From: an uncultured Eubacteriales bacterium
GTDB lineage: Bacteria; Bacillota; Clostridia; Christensenellales; CAG-138
Reading direction: 5' to 3'
DNA length: 5,710 bases
Assembly: GCA_900550525.1 (NCBI GenBank)
Contig: URSN01000117.1
Span: 1-5,710, forward strand
This document shows positions 1 to 5,710 of this stretch, in pieces. The stretch's first letter is position 1, and the number at the start of each line of letters is the position of its first letter. The notes below the pieces were generated by a model that worked only from the letters and a program-made list of their open reading frames with translations, was not told the DNA's origin and did not search any database. Both the position numbers and the translations under genes were made by a program.

Positions 1-1
1 C

Positions 2-937
2 GACCGCACCAGGCTCAGCCGCGACATCTTCGCCTTGCGCGCCCTGTCGCGTGAGGGCAAGCTCCAGGTGGAGCTTGCGCAGCTCAAGTACCGTCTGCCG
101 CGGCTGCTCGGCATGGGGCGCGTGCTCTCGCGCCAGGGCGCGTCCGGCGTCGGGATGCGCGGCCCGGGCGAGAAGAAGCTGGAGATCGACCGCCGCCGCA
201 TCCGCCGCCGCATCTTCGAGCTGGAGCAGGCGCTCGCGCAGATTGAAAAGCAGCGCGGCCTCAGGCGCGAGCGGCGCGTGCAGGGCGCCGTCCCGCTCGT
301 CGCGCTGGTCGGGTACACCATCGCTGGCATTTCGACCCTGCGCAACCGCCTCTCCGGCAGCGACGTGCTGGCGGAGGACCGGCTCTTTGCCACGCTTGAC
401 CCGGTCGTGCGGCAGGTGGCGCTGCCGTCCGGCGGGGAATGCCTGCTCTCGGATACGGTCGGCTTTATCAACAAGCTCCCGCACGATCTGGTGCGCGCGT
501 TCCACTCCACGCTCGAGGAGGTGCGCGACGCGGCGCTGATCCTGCATGTGATCGACAGCACGAGCCCCTATCAGGACGTGCAGGTGCGCGTGGTGGAGGA
601 CGTGCTCGCGCAGCTCGGCGCGGCCGATACGCCGCGCATCAACGTCTACAACAAGTGCGACGCCATGGCGGAGCCTATCCCCCTGCGCGGCGAGGCGGCG
701 CGCATCAGCGCGCGCACGGGCGCGGGCGTGGACGGGCTGCTTCAGAGCGTGGAGCGCGCGCTCAGCCGCAGCCAGGTGCGCGTGGAGCTCGTCGTGCCGT
801 ACGAGCGGTACGAGGCCATGCGCCTGCTGCACGAGCTGGGCGCGGTGCAGCGCGAGGCGCACGAGGCCGACGGCACGCATGTGACCGCGCTGCTGGACGA
901 GGCGCAGCTCTGGCGCGTGCAGAAGGCGCTGCGCTGA
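2..937 (+). CDS. hflX: HflX-type ribosome-associated GTPase, 5' end outside window, degenerate P-loop
   Basis: HflX proteins bind the 50S subunit and split stalled or stress-inactivated ribosomes in a nucleotide-dependent way. The reading frame is open from base 2, giving 311 residues plus a TGA stop. Family members are usually about 420 residues, so roughly the first 100 are missing. The HflX-specific linker is clear: SREGKLQVELAQLKYRLPRL, then GPGEKKLEIDRRRIRRRI and an arginine-rich helix. The G domain follows. The G1 position (311-337) reads GYTIAGIST where the family has GYTNAGKST, so the invariant lysine and the preceding Asn are both Ile; the usual Phe of STLFN is Arg (341-343). G2 is LFATLDPVV (383-409), G3 is DTVGFINKLPHDLV, G4 is NKCD (650-661) and G5 is ISART. 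The rest of the gene is intact and in frame. Family assignment is secure. GTP binding by the G domain is doubtful as read, unless the substitutions are sequencing or consensus errors. Confidence 0.95.
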   Translation, partial: DRTRLSRDIFALRALSREGKLQVELAQLKYRLPRLLGMGRVLSRQGASGVGMRGPGEKKLEIDRRRIRRRIFELEQALAQIEKQRGLRRERRVQGAVPLVALVGYTIAGISTLRNRLSGSDVLAEDRLFATLDPVVRQVALPSGGECLLSDTVGFINKLPHDLVRAFHSTLEEVRDAALILHVIDSTSPYQDVQVRVVEDVLAQLGAADTPRINVYNKCDAMAEPIPLRGEAARISARTGAGVDGLLQSVERALSRSQVRVELVVPYERYEAMRLLHELGAVQREAHEADGTHVTALLDEAQLWRVQKALR

Positions 938-970
938 AGCCGCGCGCGGCCGTCCGGGGGCGCTGCGGGG

Positions 971-1006
971 CGTATGCCAATGGCGCGCATACGGCGCGCA
1001 TATAGT
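971..1006 (+). promoter_or_regulatory. Possible promoter with dyad and tandem repeat upstream of the CDF gene
   Basis: In the 134-base gap after hflX, the only AT-rich patch is TATAGTAAAAT at 1001-1011, which resembles a sigma-A -10 element (TATAGT, 1001-1006). No good -35 hexamer is visible at normal spacing. Just upstream, CGTATGC (971-977) and GCATACG (987-993) form a 7-bp inverted repeat with a 9-base centre, and GGCGCGCATA occurs twice at 982-991 and 993-1002 with an 11-base period. A dyad overlapping the expected -35 region could be an operator, perhaps for a metal-responsive repressor of the exporter gene. That is inference only; in such GC-rich sequence short repeats also arise by chance. 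Confidence 0.3.
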
Positions 1007-1014
1007 AAAATGCA

Positions 1015-1037
1015 GGCGGCGGGGCCTTCCGCCGTTT
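1015..1037 (+). terminator. Weak GC hairpin, possible hflX terminator or leader hairpin
   Basis: CGGCGG (1017-1022) pairs with CCGCCG (1029-1034) across a 6-base loop, extendable by two G-U pairs, and is followed by only three T residues (1035-1037). It could end hflX transcripts. If the -10 at 1001-1006 is real, it would instead lie in the leader of the CDF transcript and could act as an attenuator. The T-tract is too short for a confident terminator call. Confidence 0.2.
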
Positions 1038-1054
1038 CCAAGGCTTGTTCGATG

Positions 1055-1060
1055 AGGAGG
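1055..1060 (+). promoter_or_regulatory. Ribosome binding site of the CDF gene
   Basis: AGGAGG lies 11 bases upstream of the ATG at 1072. It decides the start, because the in-frame TTG at 1045 lies upstream of this site and would place it inside the coding region. Translation from 1072 also gives the usual short hydrophobic-amphipathic N-terminus of this family (MIGLLAKWFIPN). Confidence 0.7.
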
Positions 1061-1071
1061 CGCAGGATTCA

Positions 1072-2241
1072 ATGATCGGTCTGCTGGCCAAATGGTTCAT
1101 CCCCAACAGCGGCGCGCTGGACGCGCCCGGCGTGCGCGGCGCGTACGGCACGCTGTGCGGCGCGGTAGGCATCGCGCTCAACGCGCTGCTGTTCCTCGGC
1201 AAGCTCCTTGCCGGTTCGCTCTCCGGCTCCATCGCCGTGACGGCGGATGCGTTCAACAACCTTTCCGACGCCGGTTCCTCGCTCATCACGCTCATCGGCT
1301 TCCGCATGGCCGGCCGCAAGCCGGACCCGCAGCACCCGTTCGGCCACGGCCGCATCGAGTACATCTCGGGCTTCATCGTGGCGCTGGCCATCCTGCTGAT
1401 GGGCTTTGAGCTGCTCACCGGCTCCATCGAGAAGATCGCCGCGCCGGAGCCGGTGGCGTTCAGCCCGCTGTCGGCCGGCATCCTCGTGGCGTCGATCCTT
1501 ATCAAGCTCTACATGGCCTTTTACAACCGCCGCATCGGCGCGAAGATCGATTCCTCCGCCATGCGCGCCGCGGCGACGGACAGCCTGAGCGACTGCGTCG
1601 CCACGGCCGTGGTGCTCGCCTCCATGCTCATCGGGCACTGGACGCAGCTGCGGATCGACGGCTGGTGCGGCCTGCTCGTGGCGCTGTTCATCCTGTACGC
1701 GGGCTTCAGCGCCGCGCGCGAGACGGTGGACCCCCTGCTGGGCGAGCCGCCGACGAAGGAATATGTGCAGCAGATCGAGGAGTACGTGCTCTCGCACGAG
1801 GGCGTGGTGGGCATCCACGACCTCATCGTGCACAACTACGGCCCCGGCCGCAGCATGATCTCGCTCCATGTGGAGGTGCCGGCCGGCGGCGACATCCTCG
1901 AGCTGCACGACATGATCGACAACATCGAACACGGCCTGCGCGAGCGCATGGGCTGCGACGCGGTGATCCACATGGACCCGGTCGTGACGGACGACGCGCG
2001 CCTCAACGAGCTGCGCGAGCAGGTCGCCGGCTTTGCCGGGGAGATCGACCCGGCCATCACGATCCACGATTTCCGTATGGTCAGCGGGCCGACGCATACG
2101 AACCTGATCTTTGACGCCGTGGTGCCCTACCGCTTCCGCCTGTCGGACGAGGAGGTGCGCCGCCGCCTGACGGAGCGGAGACGGGCGCGCCCGGGCCGGT
2201 ATTTCGCCGTGGTCGAGATCGACAAGTCGCACGTGCTCTGA
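1072..2241 (+). CDS. Cation diffusion facilitator (CDF) metal exporter, probably Mn(II)-type
   Basis: CDF carriers export divalent metal ions across the cytoplasmic membrane in exchange for protons. The 389-residue product has six likely membrane segments (about residues 30-48, 52-78, 97-117, 132-151, 170-188, 198-213) and a long soluble C-terminal half. Segment 2 holds FNNLSD, giving N62 and D66; segment 5 holds DSLSD, giving D170 and D174. This Asn/Asp plus Asp/Asp quartet is the pattern described for manganese CDFs such as pneumococcal MntE, whereas zinc exporters normally carry His in the site. HPFGHGRIEY (88-97) is the conserved loop before segment 3. The cytoplasmic ferredoxin-like domain is visible around VVGIHDLIVHNYGPG and is followed by the extra C-terminal stretch common in ~390-residue Firmicute members. 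The gene starts 134 bases after hflX and ends 38 bases before the MFS gene, so co-transcription with the latter is possible. Family is certain; metal specificity is inferred. Confidence 0.94.
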   Translation: MIGLLAKWFIPNSGALDAPGVRGAYGTLCGAVGIALNALLFLGKLLAGSLSGSIAVTADAFNNLSDAGSSLITLIGFRMAGRKPDPQHPFGHGRIEYISGFIVALAILLMGFELLTGSIEKIAAPEPVAFSPLSAGILVASILIKLYMAFYNRRIGAKIDSSAMRAAATDSLSDCVATAVVLASMLIGHWTQLRIDGWCGLLVALFILYAGFSAARETVDPLLGEPPTKEYVQQIEEYVLSHEGVVGIHDLIVHNYGPGRSMISLHVEVPAGGDILELHDMIDNIEHGLRERMGCDAVIHMDPVVTDDARLNELREQVAGFAGEIDPAITIHDFRMVSGPTHTNLIFDAVVPYRFRLSDEEVRRRLTERRRARPGRYFAVVEIDKSHVL

Positions 2242-2279
2242 GCGCGTGCGCCGCCGTACGAAAGAAAGGGGGAGCAGCG

Positions 2280-3557
2280 ATGAACAAGCTGGGCGCGCGC
2301 ACCTGGCTCTCGCTCGTGGTGATCGGCCTTGCGGGGCAGTTCGCCTGGACGATCGAGAACATGTATTTCAACGTCTTTCTGTACAACACCATCTCCACCG
2401 ACCCGACCTACATCGCATCCATGGTCGCGGCAAGCGCGGCGGTGGCCACGCTGACCACGCTGTGCATGGGCGCGCTGTCGGACAGGCTGGGGCGGCGCAA
2501 AGCGTTCATCTGCGCGGGGTACCTGCTCTGGGGCCTGTCCACGCTGTCGTTCGGCTTCATCACGGTGGAGAACGCCGCGCGCTGGTTCCCCGCCGCCAAC
2601 GCCGCGCACGCGGCGGCGCTGCTCGTGGTGGTGATGGACTGCGTGATGACCTTCTTCGGTTCCACGGCAAACGACGCGGCTTTCAACGCCTATGTGACGG
2701 ACGTCACCGTGCCGGAGAACCGCGGCCGCGTGGAATCGGTGCTCGCGGTGCTGCCGCTGCTGTCCATGCTCGTGATCTTCGGCGCGTTTGACGGCATGAC
2801 GCAGCAGGGCCGCTGGCAGGAGTTTTTCCTGATCTTCGGGCTGCTCGTCGTGGCGGTCGGGCTCGTTTCCTTCGCGCTGCTGCCGGAGCGCAGGGTGGAA
2901 CGGCGCGCGGGCGGCTTTCTGCCCGCGCTGACCTACGGCTTCCGCCCCGCCGTCGTGCGGGAGAACCGGCGGCTGTATCTCGCGCTTGGCGCGCTGTGCC
3001 TGTTCTCCGTGGCGGTGCAGGTGTTCTTCCCGTATCTGATCATCTATCTGCAAACGTACCTGAAGCTGGACGCCTATGCGCTCGTGCTCGGCGTGGTGCT
3101 GCTCGCCGCGTCGGCCATCTCCGTGCTCTCGGGCCGCTTTGTGGACAGGCTCGGCAAGCTGCGCTGCGTCCCGTGGGCGGTGGCGGTCATGTGCGTCGGG
3201 CTCGTGCTGATGTATTTTGCCCGGTCGATGGGCTTTGTCATCGCCGCTGGCATCGTGATGATGGCGGGCTACATGCTCGTCACGGCCGTGCTCTCCGCCC
3301 TCGTGCGCGACCATACGCCGGCCGACCGCGTGGGGAGCTTCCAGGGCATCCGCATGATCTTCGGCGTGCTCGTGCCGATGATCGTGGGGCCGTTCCTTGG
3401 CGCGGCGGTCATCCGCGGCGGCGCGGGCACCTACGAGGAGCTGGGCGTGGTCAAGAACGTGCCGACGCCGGCGATCTTTCTGGCCGCGGCGGCCGTGCTG
3501 CTGACGGCGCTGCTGCCCGTGCTGCTGCTGCGCCGGGCGGAAAGGAGGCGCGCATGA
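2280..3557 (+). CDS. MFS transporter, sugar-carrier-like (SLC45/GPH-like)
   Basis: This is a 425-residue major facilitator superfamily protein, an inner-membrane secondary carrier with about twelve hydrophobic segments. The family motif A is clear between segments 2 and 3 (GALSDRLGRRK, residues 64-74). A degenerate copy in the second half (GRFVDRLGKLR, 285-295) marks the internal duplication. The N-terminus (GLAGQFAWTIENMYFNVFLY, 16-35) resembles sucrose/SLC45-type and glycoside-pentoside-hexuronide carriers. The resemblance is recalled from the family, not searched. The start has a strong GGGGGAG ribosome binding site at 2268-2274. The stop overlaps the start of the downstream GH2 gene by four bases (ATGA, 3554-3557), indicating translational coupling. 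The context suggests uptake of the glycoside or oligosaccharide that the GH2 enzyme cleaves, by cation symport. The actual substrate cannot be read from the sequence, and a drug-efflux role is less likely given this neighbour. Confidence 0.93.
   Translation: MNKLGARTWLSLVVIGLAGQFAWTIENMYFNVFLYNTISTDPTYIASMVAASAAVATLTTLCMGALSDRLGRRKAFICAGYLLWGLSTLSFGFITVENAARWFPAANAAHAAALLVVVMDCVMTFFGSTANDAAFNAYVTDVTVPENRGRVESVLAVLPLLSMLVIFGAFDGMTQQGRWQEFFLIFGLLVVAVGLVSFALLPERRVERRAGGFLPALTYGFRPAVVRENRRLYLALGALCLFSVAVQVFFPYLIIYLQTYLKLDAYALVLGVVLLAASAISVLSGRFVDRLGKLRCVPWAVAVMCVGLVLMYFARSMGFVIAAGIVMMAGYMLVTAVLSALVRDHTPADRVGSFQGIRMIFGVLVPMIVGPFLGAAVIRGGAGTYEELGVVKNVPTPAIFLAAAAVLLTALLPVLLLRRAERRRA
3541..3548 (+). 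promoter_or_regulatory. Ribosome binding site of the GH2 gene inside the MFS 3' end
   Basis: AAAGGAGG lies five bases before the ATG at 3554, within the last codons of the MFS gene. It fixes the GH2 start, because the same frame is open far upstream (to about 2996) only as a shadow of the MFS gene. Residues from 3554 onward match the start expected for this enzyme family. Confidence 0.85.
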
Positions 3558-5302
3558 GCGGGCAGGCCGGTCCGCGCGGCGCGGTGCTGCCGGAATATCC
3601 GCGCCCGCAGCTGCGGCGCGACAGCTATCTCAACCTCAACGGGCTCTGGGAATTCGCCATCACCGGCAGCGACGCGCAGCCGGAGACGTTCGACGGGGAG
3701 ATCCTCGTGCCCTATTCGCCCGAGGCGCCGCTCTCCGGCGTGGGGCGCTCGCCCGGGCCGGACCAGTTCCTCTGGTACCGGCGGCGCGTAGCGCTGCCGG
3801 AGGGGTTCGTGCGCGCGCGCACGCTGCTGCACTTCGGCGCGGTCGACCAGGAGGCGGCCGTGTTCGTCAACGGCGAGCAGCTTGCGCACCACATCGGCGG
3901 CTATCTGCCGTTTTCGTGCGATGTGACGGACGCGCTGCACGGCGCAACCGAGATGGAGATCGTCGTGTGCGTGCGCGACCGGACGGATGCATCCTACCAT
4001 ACGCGCGGCAAGCAGAAGCGCGCGCACGGCGGCATCTGGTATACGCCGCAGAGCGGCATCTGGCAGACGGTCTGGATGGAGAGCCTGCCAAAGACGCACA
4101 TCCGCTCGCTGCGCATCACGCCGCTGTTTGCGCAGGCGGCGGTGGAGCTGCGCGTGCAGACGAGCGTCCCCTGCGCGTGCGTTGCCCGGCTCGACGGGCG
4201 CACCGTCACGTTTTGCAGCGGCACGAGCGTGCGCGTGCCCATGCCGGGGTTTCGCCCCTGGTCGCCGGAGGACCCGTACCTGTACGACCTCGCCGTGGAG
4301 GCGGGGGAGGACCGCGTGGAGAGCTATTTTGCCATGCGCAGCTTCGGCGTGGGGCCGGATGAGGACGGGCTGCCGCGCCTGCTGCTCAACGGCCGGCCGT
4401 ATTTCCACACCGGCGTGCTCGATCAGGGCTACTGGCCGGACGGGCTGTACACCGCCCCGTCGGACGCGGCGCTGGAGGCCGCCATCGCGCTGATGAAGCG
4501 CATGGGCTTCAACATGCTGCGCAAGCATATCAAGGTGGAGCCGCTGCGCTGGTACTACCACTGCGACCGGCTGGGCATGCTCGTCTGGCAGGATATGCCA
4601 AACGGCGGCGGCGCGTACCGCCTTTCGACCATCTCGCTGCCGCTGCTGACCAACCGGCACCGGGACGACCGCGACTATACCGCCTTTGCGCGGCAGGAGG
4701 AGGCCGGCCGGCGCGAGTTTTCCCGGGAATTGCAGCAGATGGTCGAGCACCTGTACAACTGCCCGTGCATCGCCATGTGGGTGCCGTTCAACGAGGGCTG
4801 GGGCCAGTTCGACGCGCGCGAGACGGCCGCGCGCCTGCGCGCGCTCGACCCGACGCGCACGATCGACCACGCCAGCGGCTGGCACGATCAGGGCGCGGGC
4901 GACGTGAAGAGCCTGCACGTGTATTTCCGGCCCTACCGCCACAAGCAGGAGCCGGGGGAGCGGGCGGTCGTGCTGTCGGAATTTGGCGGCTATCATCTGC
5001 GCATCGCCGGCCACGCGGACGGGAGCAGGACGTTCGGCTACCGCCGCTGCAAGTCGCAAGAGCAGCTCGCCTTTCTCATACAGGACCTCTATGTGCGCCA
5101 GATCATCCCCGCAAAGGCGCAGGGGCTCAGCGCGGCGGTGTATACGCAGCTGTCCGACGTGGAGGGGGAGCGCAACGGCCTTGTGACGTACGACCGCGCC
5201 GTGGTCAAGATGGACGAGACGGCCATGCGCGCGCTCAACGACGCGCTGCGCAGCGATGGCCGGCAGGCGCCTTCCGCGCCGGAGCCGGACGGGATGCGCT
5301 GA
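3554..5302 (+). CDS. Glycoside hydrolase family 2 enzyme (beta-galactosidase/beta-glucuronidase-like)
   Basis: GH2 enzymes are retaining exo-glycosidases that remove terminal beta-linked sugars. The 582-residue product shows the usual order: an N-terminal jelly-roll sugar-binding domain (about 15-180, with RPQLRRDSYLNLNGLWEF and FLWYRRRV), an Ig-like domain (about 181-270), and a TIM barrel (about 275-565). The barrel contains LMKRMGFNMLRKHIKVEP and LGMLVWQDMPN. The acid/base is E414 in FNEGWGQ (preceded by N413), and the nucleophile is E476 in LSEFGGY. Near the end, YTQLSDVEGERNGLVTYDR (530-548) is the signature of a shorter GH2 group than LacZ, which is about 1,000 residues. Both catalytic glutamates are present, so activity is expected. 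There is no signal peptide, so it should act in the cytoplasm on a substrate imported by the overlapping MFS carrier. I do not see a clear glucuronidase NxK motif or LacZ-specific features, so the sugar is left open. A strong terminator follows 100 bases downstream. Confidence 0.95.
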   Translation: MSGQAGPRGAVLPEYPRPQLRRDSYLNLNGLWEFAITGSDAQPETFDGEILVPYSPEAPLSGVGRSPGPDQFLWYRRRVALPEGFVRARTLLHFGAVDQEAAVFVNGEQLAHHIGGYLPFSCDVTDALHGATEMEIVVCVRDRTDASYHTRGKQKRAHGGIWYTPQSGIWQTVWMESLPKTHIRSLRITPLFAQAAVELRVQTSVPCACVARLDGRTVTFCSGTSVRVPMPGFRPWSPEDPYLYDLAVEAGEDRVESYFAMRSFGVGPDEDGLPRLLLNGRPYFHTGVLDQGYWPDGLYTAPSDAALEAAIALMKRMGFNMLRKHIKVEPLRWYYHCDRLGMLVWQDMPNGGGAYRLSTISLPLLTNRHRDDRDYTAFARQEEAGRREFSRELQQMVEHLYNCPCIAMWVPFNEGWGQFDARETAARLRALDPTRTIDHASGWHDQGAGDVKSLHVYFRPYRHKQEPGERAVVLSEFGGYHLRIAGHADGSRTFGYRRCKSQEQLAFLIQDLYVRQIIPAKAQGLSAAVYTQLSDVEGERNGLVTYDRAVVKMDETAMRALNDALRSDGRQAPSAPEPDGMR

Positions 5303-5402
5303 GCCGCGCCGGAAGGGGCGCGAGCCGGCACGCCGAGCGCGATGCGGCGGGCGCAGCCCCGCCCGGGCGGGAAGCCGGCACCGGCCAAAGGGCAAACGGA
5401 AA
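5303..5402. other. GC-rich gap between GH2 stop and terminator
   Basis: About 100 non-coding bases. They contain a perfect 14-base palindrome, CCCGCCCGGGCGGG (5358-5371), and a short GCCGG/CCGGC repeat (5374-5378 and 5381-5385). Neither is followed by a T-tract, so neither is called a terminator. No gene or promoter is visible. Confidence 0.5.
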
Positions 5403-5432
5403 GGGCCCGCGCTCGAGCGCGGGCCCTCTTTT
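5403..5432 (+). terminator. Strong intrinsic terminator of the MFS-GH2 transcript
   Basis: Bases 5403-5426 form a perfect 24-base palindrome: arms GGGCCCGCGC and GCGCGGGCCC give a 10-bp all-GC stem with a TCGA loop. TCTTTT follows (5427-5432) on the plus strand, with AAACGGAAA just before it (5394-5402). This is a textbook Rho-independent terminator for the plus strand. The preceding A-rich stretch gives an interrupted T-tract on the minus strand, so weak bidirectional action is possible. Confidence 0.88.
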
Positions 5433-5476
5433 GCTGCGTTGCCGCGGCCTGGCGGCCGGCGCGTCAGGCGGCGCGC

Positions 5477-5710
5477 TTTGCCGCCATACCAGGAGGCATA
5501 GCCGGTCTCATGGTATTGCAGGGCATCCGCCTCGCTCATGGGAGTATACCTTATTCCACGTACCCGGTAGGGCGCATTTTTGACATGCGCCTCTGCCTCC
5601 TGAACGGACGGCTCCGTTTTCTGAGCGCACTTCTCCGTAGTGGAGCAGCCCGGCATCAGAAAAAACAGCAGGACGGGGAAGAACCATTTCACGCTTTTTA
5701 CGTTTAACAC
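5477..5710 (-). pseudogene. rlpA: RlpA-like lipoprotein, N-terminal fragment only, broken at about 5477
   Basis: Read on the minus strand from the right edge, the frame begins with GTG at 5710-5708 (an earlier start outside the window is possible). It gives a lipoprotein signal peptide: KSVKWFFPVLLFFLMPGC, with the lipobox cysteine C22 at 5647-5645. A short polar linker follows, then APYRVRGIRYTPM (residues 46-58) and GYASWYGGK (70-78). These match the entry to the RlpA double-psi beta-barrel domain, whose members are outer-membrane or septal lipoproteins, some of them lytic transglycosylases acting on peptide-stripped murein. In intact RlpA the next residues are like FHGRKTASGE. Here the sequence changes to arginine- and proline-rich translation that reads antisense through the terminator and the GH2 gene with no nearby stop. 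Third-position A/T occurs in 26 of 78 codons (hand count) against 6 of the first 78 GH2 codons. The fragment is probably foreign or wrongly joined; the family call rests on about 35 conserved residues. Confidence 0.75.

Noticed and set aside
2..937. Calling hflX a pseudogene because of the altered P-loop
   Set aside because: The reading frame is intact to a normal C-terminus and the other G motifs remain. Missense changes in G1 alone do not show that the gene is dead.
1045..1071. TTG start at 1045 adding nine residues to the CDF protein
   Set aside because: It lies upstream of the AGGAGG at 1055-1060, and the extra residues (FDEEAQDS) are not typical of the family. ATG at 1072 is better placed.
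1069..2232. Minus-strand open frame of 387 codons across the CDF gene
   Set aside because: It mirrors the CDF gene and has no ribosome binding site or recognisable motifs. The plus-strand protein is unmistakable.
2127..3314. Minus-strand open frame of 395 codons across the MFS gene
   Set aside because: Histidine/arginine-rich translation without recognisable domains. It is a GC-driven shadow of the MFS gene.
2996..3553. Upstream extension of the GH2 frame into the MFS gene
   Set aside because: The extension is a frame-shifted reading of MFS coding sequence. The AAAGGAGG site and ATG at 3554 give the true start.
5358..5371. CCCGCCCGGGCGGG palindrome as an additional terminator
   Set aside because: No T-tract follows, and such palindromes are expected in sequence of this GC content.
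3431..5476. Long minus-strand open frame continuing from the rlpA fragment, antisense to GH2
   Set aside because: Its translation past 5477 is arginine-, alanine- and histidine-rich low-complexity sequence typical of the antisense of a GC-rich gene. The plus strand here carries a clear GH2 with both catalytic residues.
1..5710. CRISPR arrays, tRNA or rRNA genes, insertion sequences, phage attachment sites
   Set aside because: I saw no regularly spaced repeats, tRNA cloverleaf, rRNA sequence, transposase or integrase motifs by eye on either strand.

Overview
The window is very GC-rich and gene-dense. It holds four consecutive plus-strand genes and a short, compositionally different minus-strand gene fragment at the right edge. 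Strong AGGAGG-type ribosome binding sites, the HflX and CDF sequence style, and a cytoplasmic GH2 enzyme beside an MFS carrier suggest a high-GC anaerobic Firmicute (Clostridia-like, possibly a gut or metagenomic genome). This placement is an inference from sequence style; there is no rRNA or other phylogenetic marker here.

Layout. Positions 2-937 hold the C-terminal three quarters of hflX, a ribosome-associated GTPase cut by the left edge. Its P-loop has lost the invariant lysine. Positions 938-1071 are intergenic, with a possible promoter, a small dyad and tandem repeat, and a GC hairpin. Positions 1072-2241 encode a cation diffusion facilitator metal exporter, and its Asn/Asp-Asp/Asp site points to Mn(II). 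After 38 bases comes an MFS sugar-type carrier (2280-3557), whose stop overlaps the start of a family 2 glycoside hydrolase (3554-5302) in an ATGA junction. The run closes with a strong intrinsic terminator (5403-5432).

The MFS and GH2 genes look like a translationally coupled module: the carrier would import a small glycoside or oligosaccharide, and the enzyme, which has no signal peptide, would hydrolyse it in the cytoplasm. The CDF gene may share the transcript, but nothing ties its function to sugar use. HflX is probably a separate unit.

The last ~235 bases do not fit. On the minus strand they encode a lipoprotein signal peptide and the start of an RlpA-like protein, a family best known from Gram-negative (diderm) bacteria. 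Homology stops abruptly at about 5477, just after the ASWYGGK motif and before the catalytic part of the domain, and the frame then runs open through the terminator and antisense to the GH2 gene. Together with relaxed codon usage, this suggests a chimeric assembly junction or a recombination breakpoint. I found no convincing new defence, mobile or RNA system. The two points most worth checking are the HflX P-loop and the rlpA junction.
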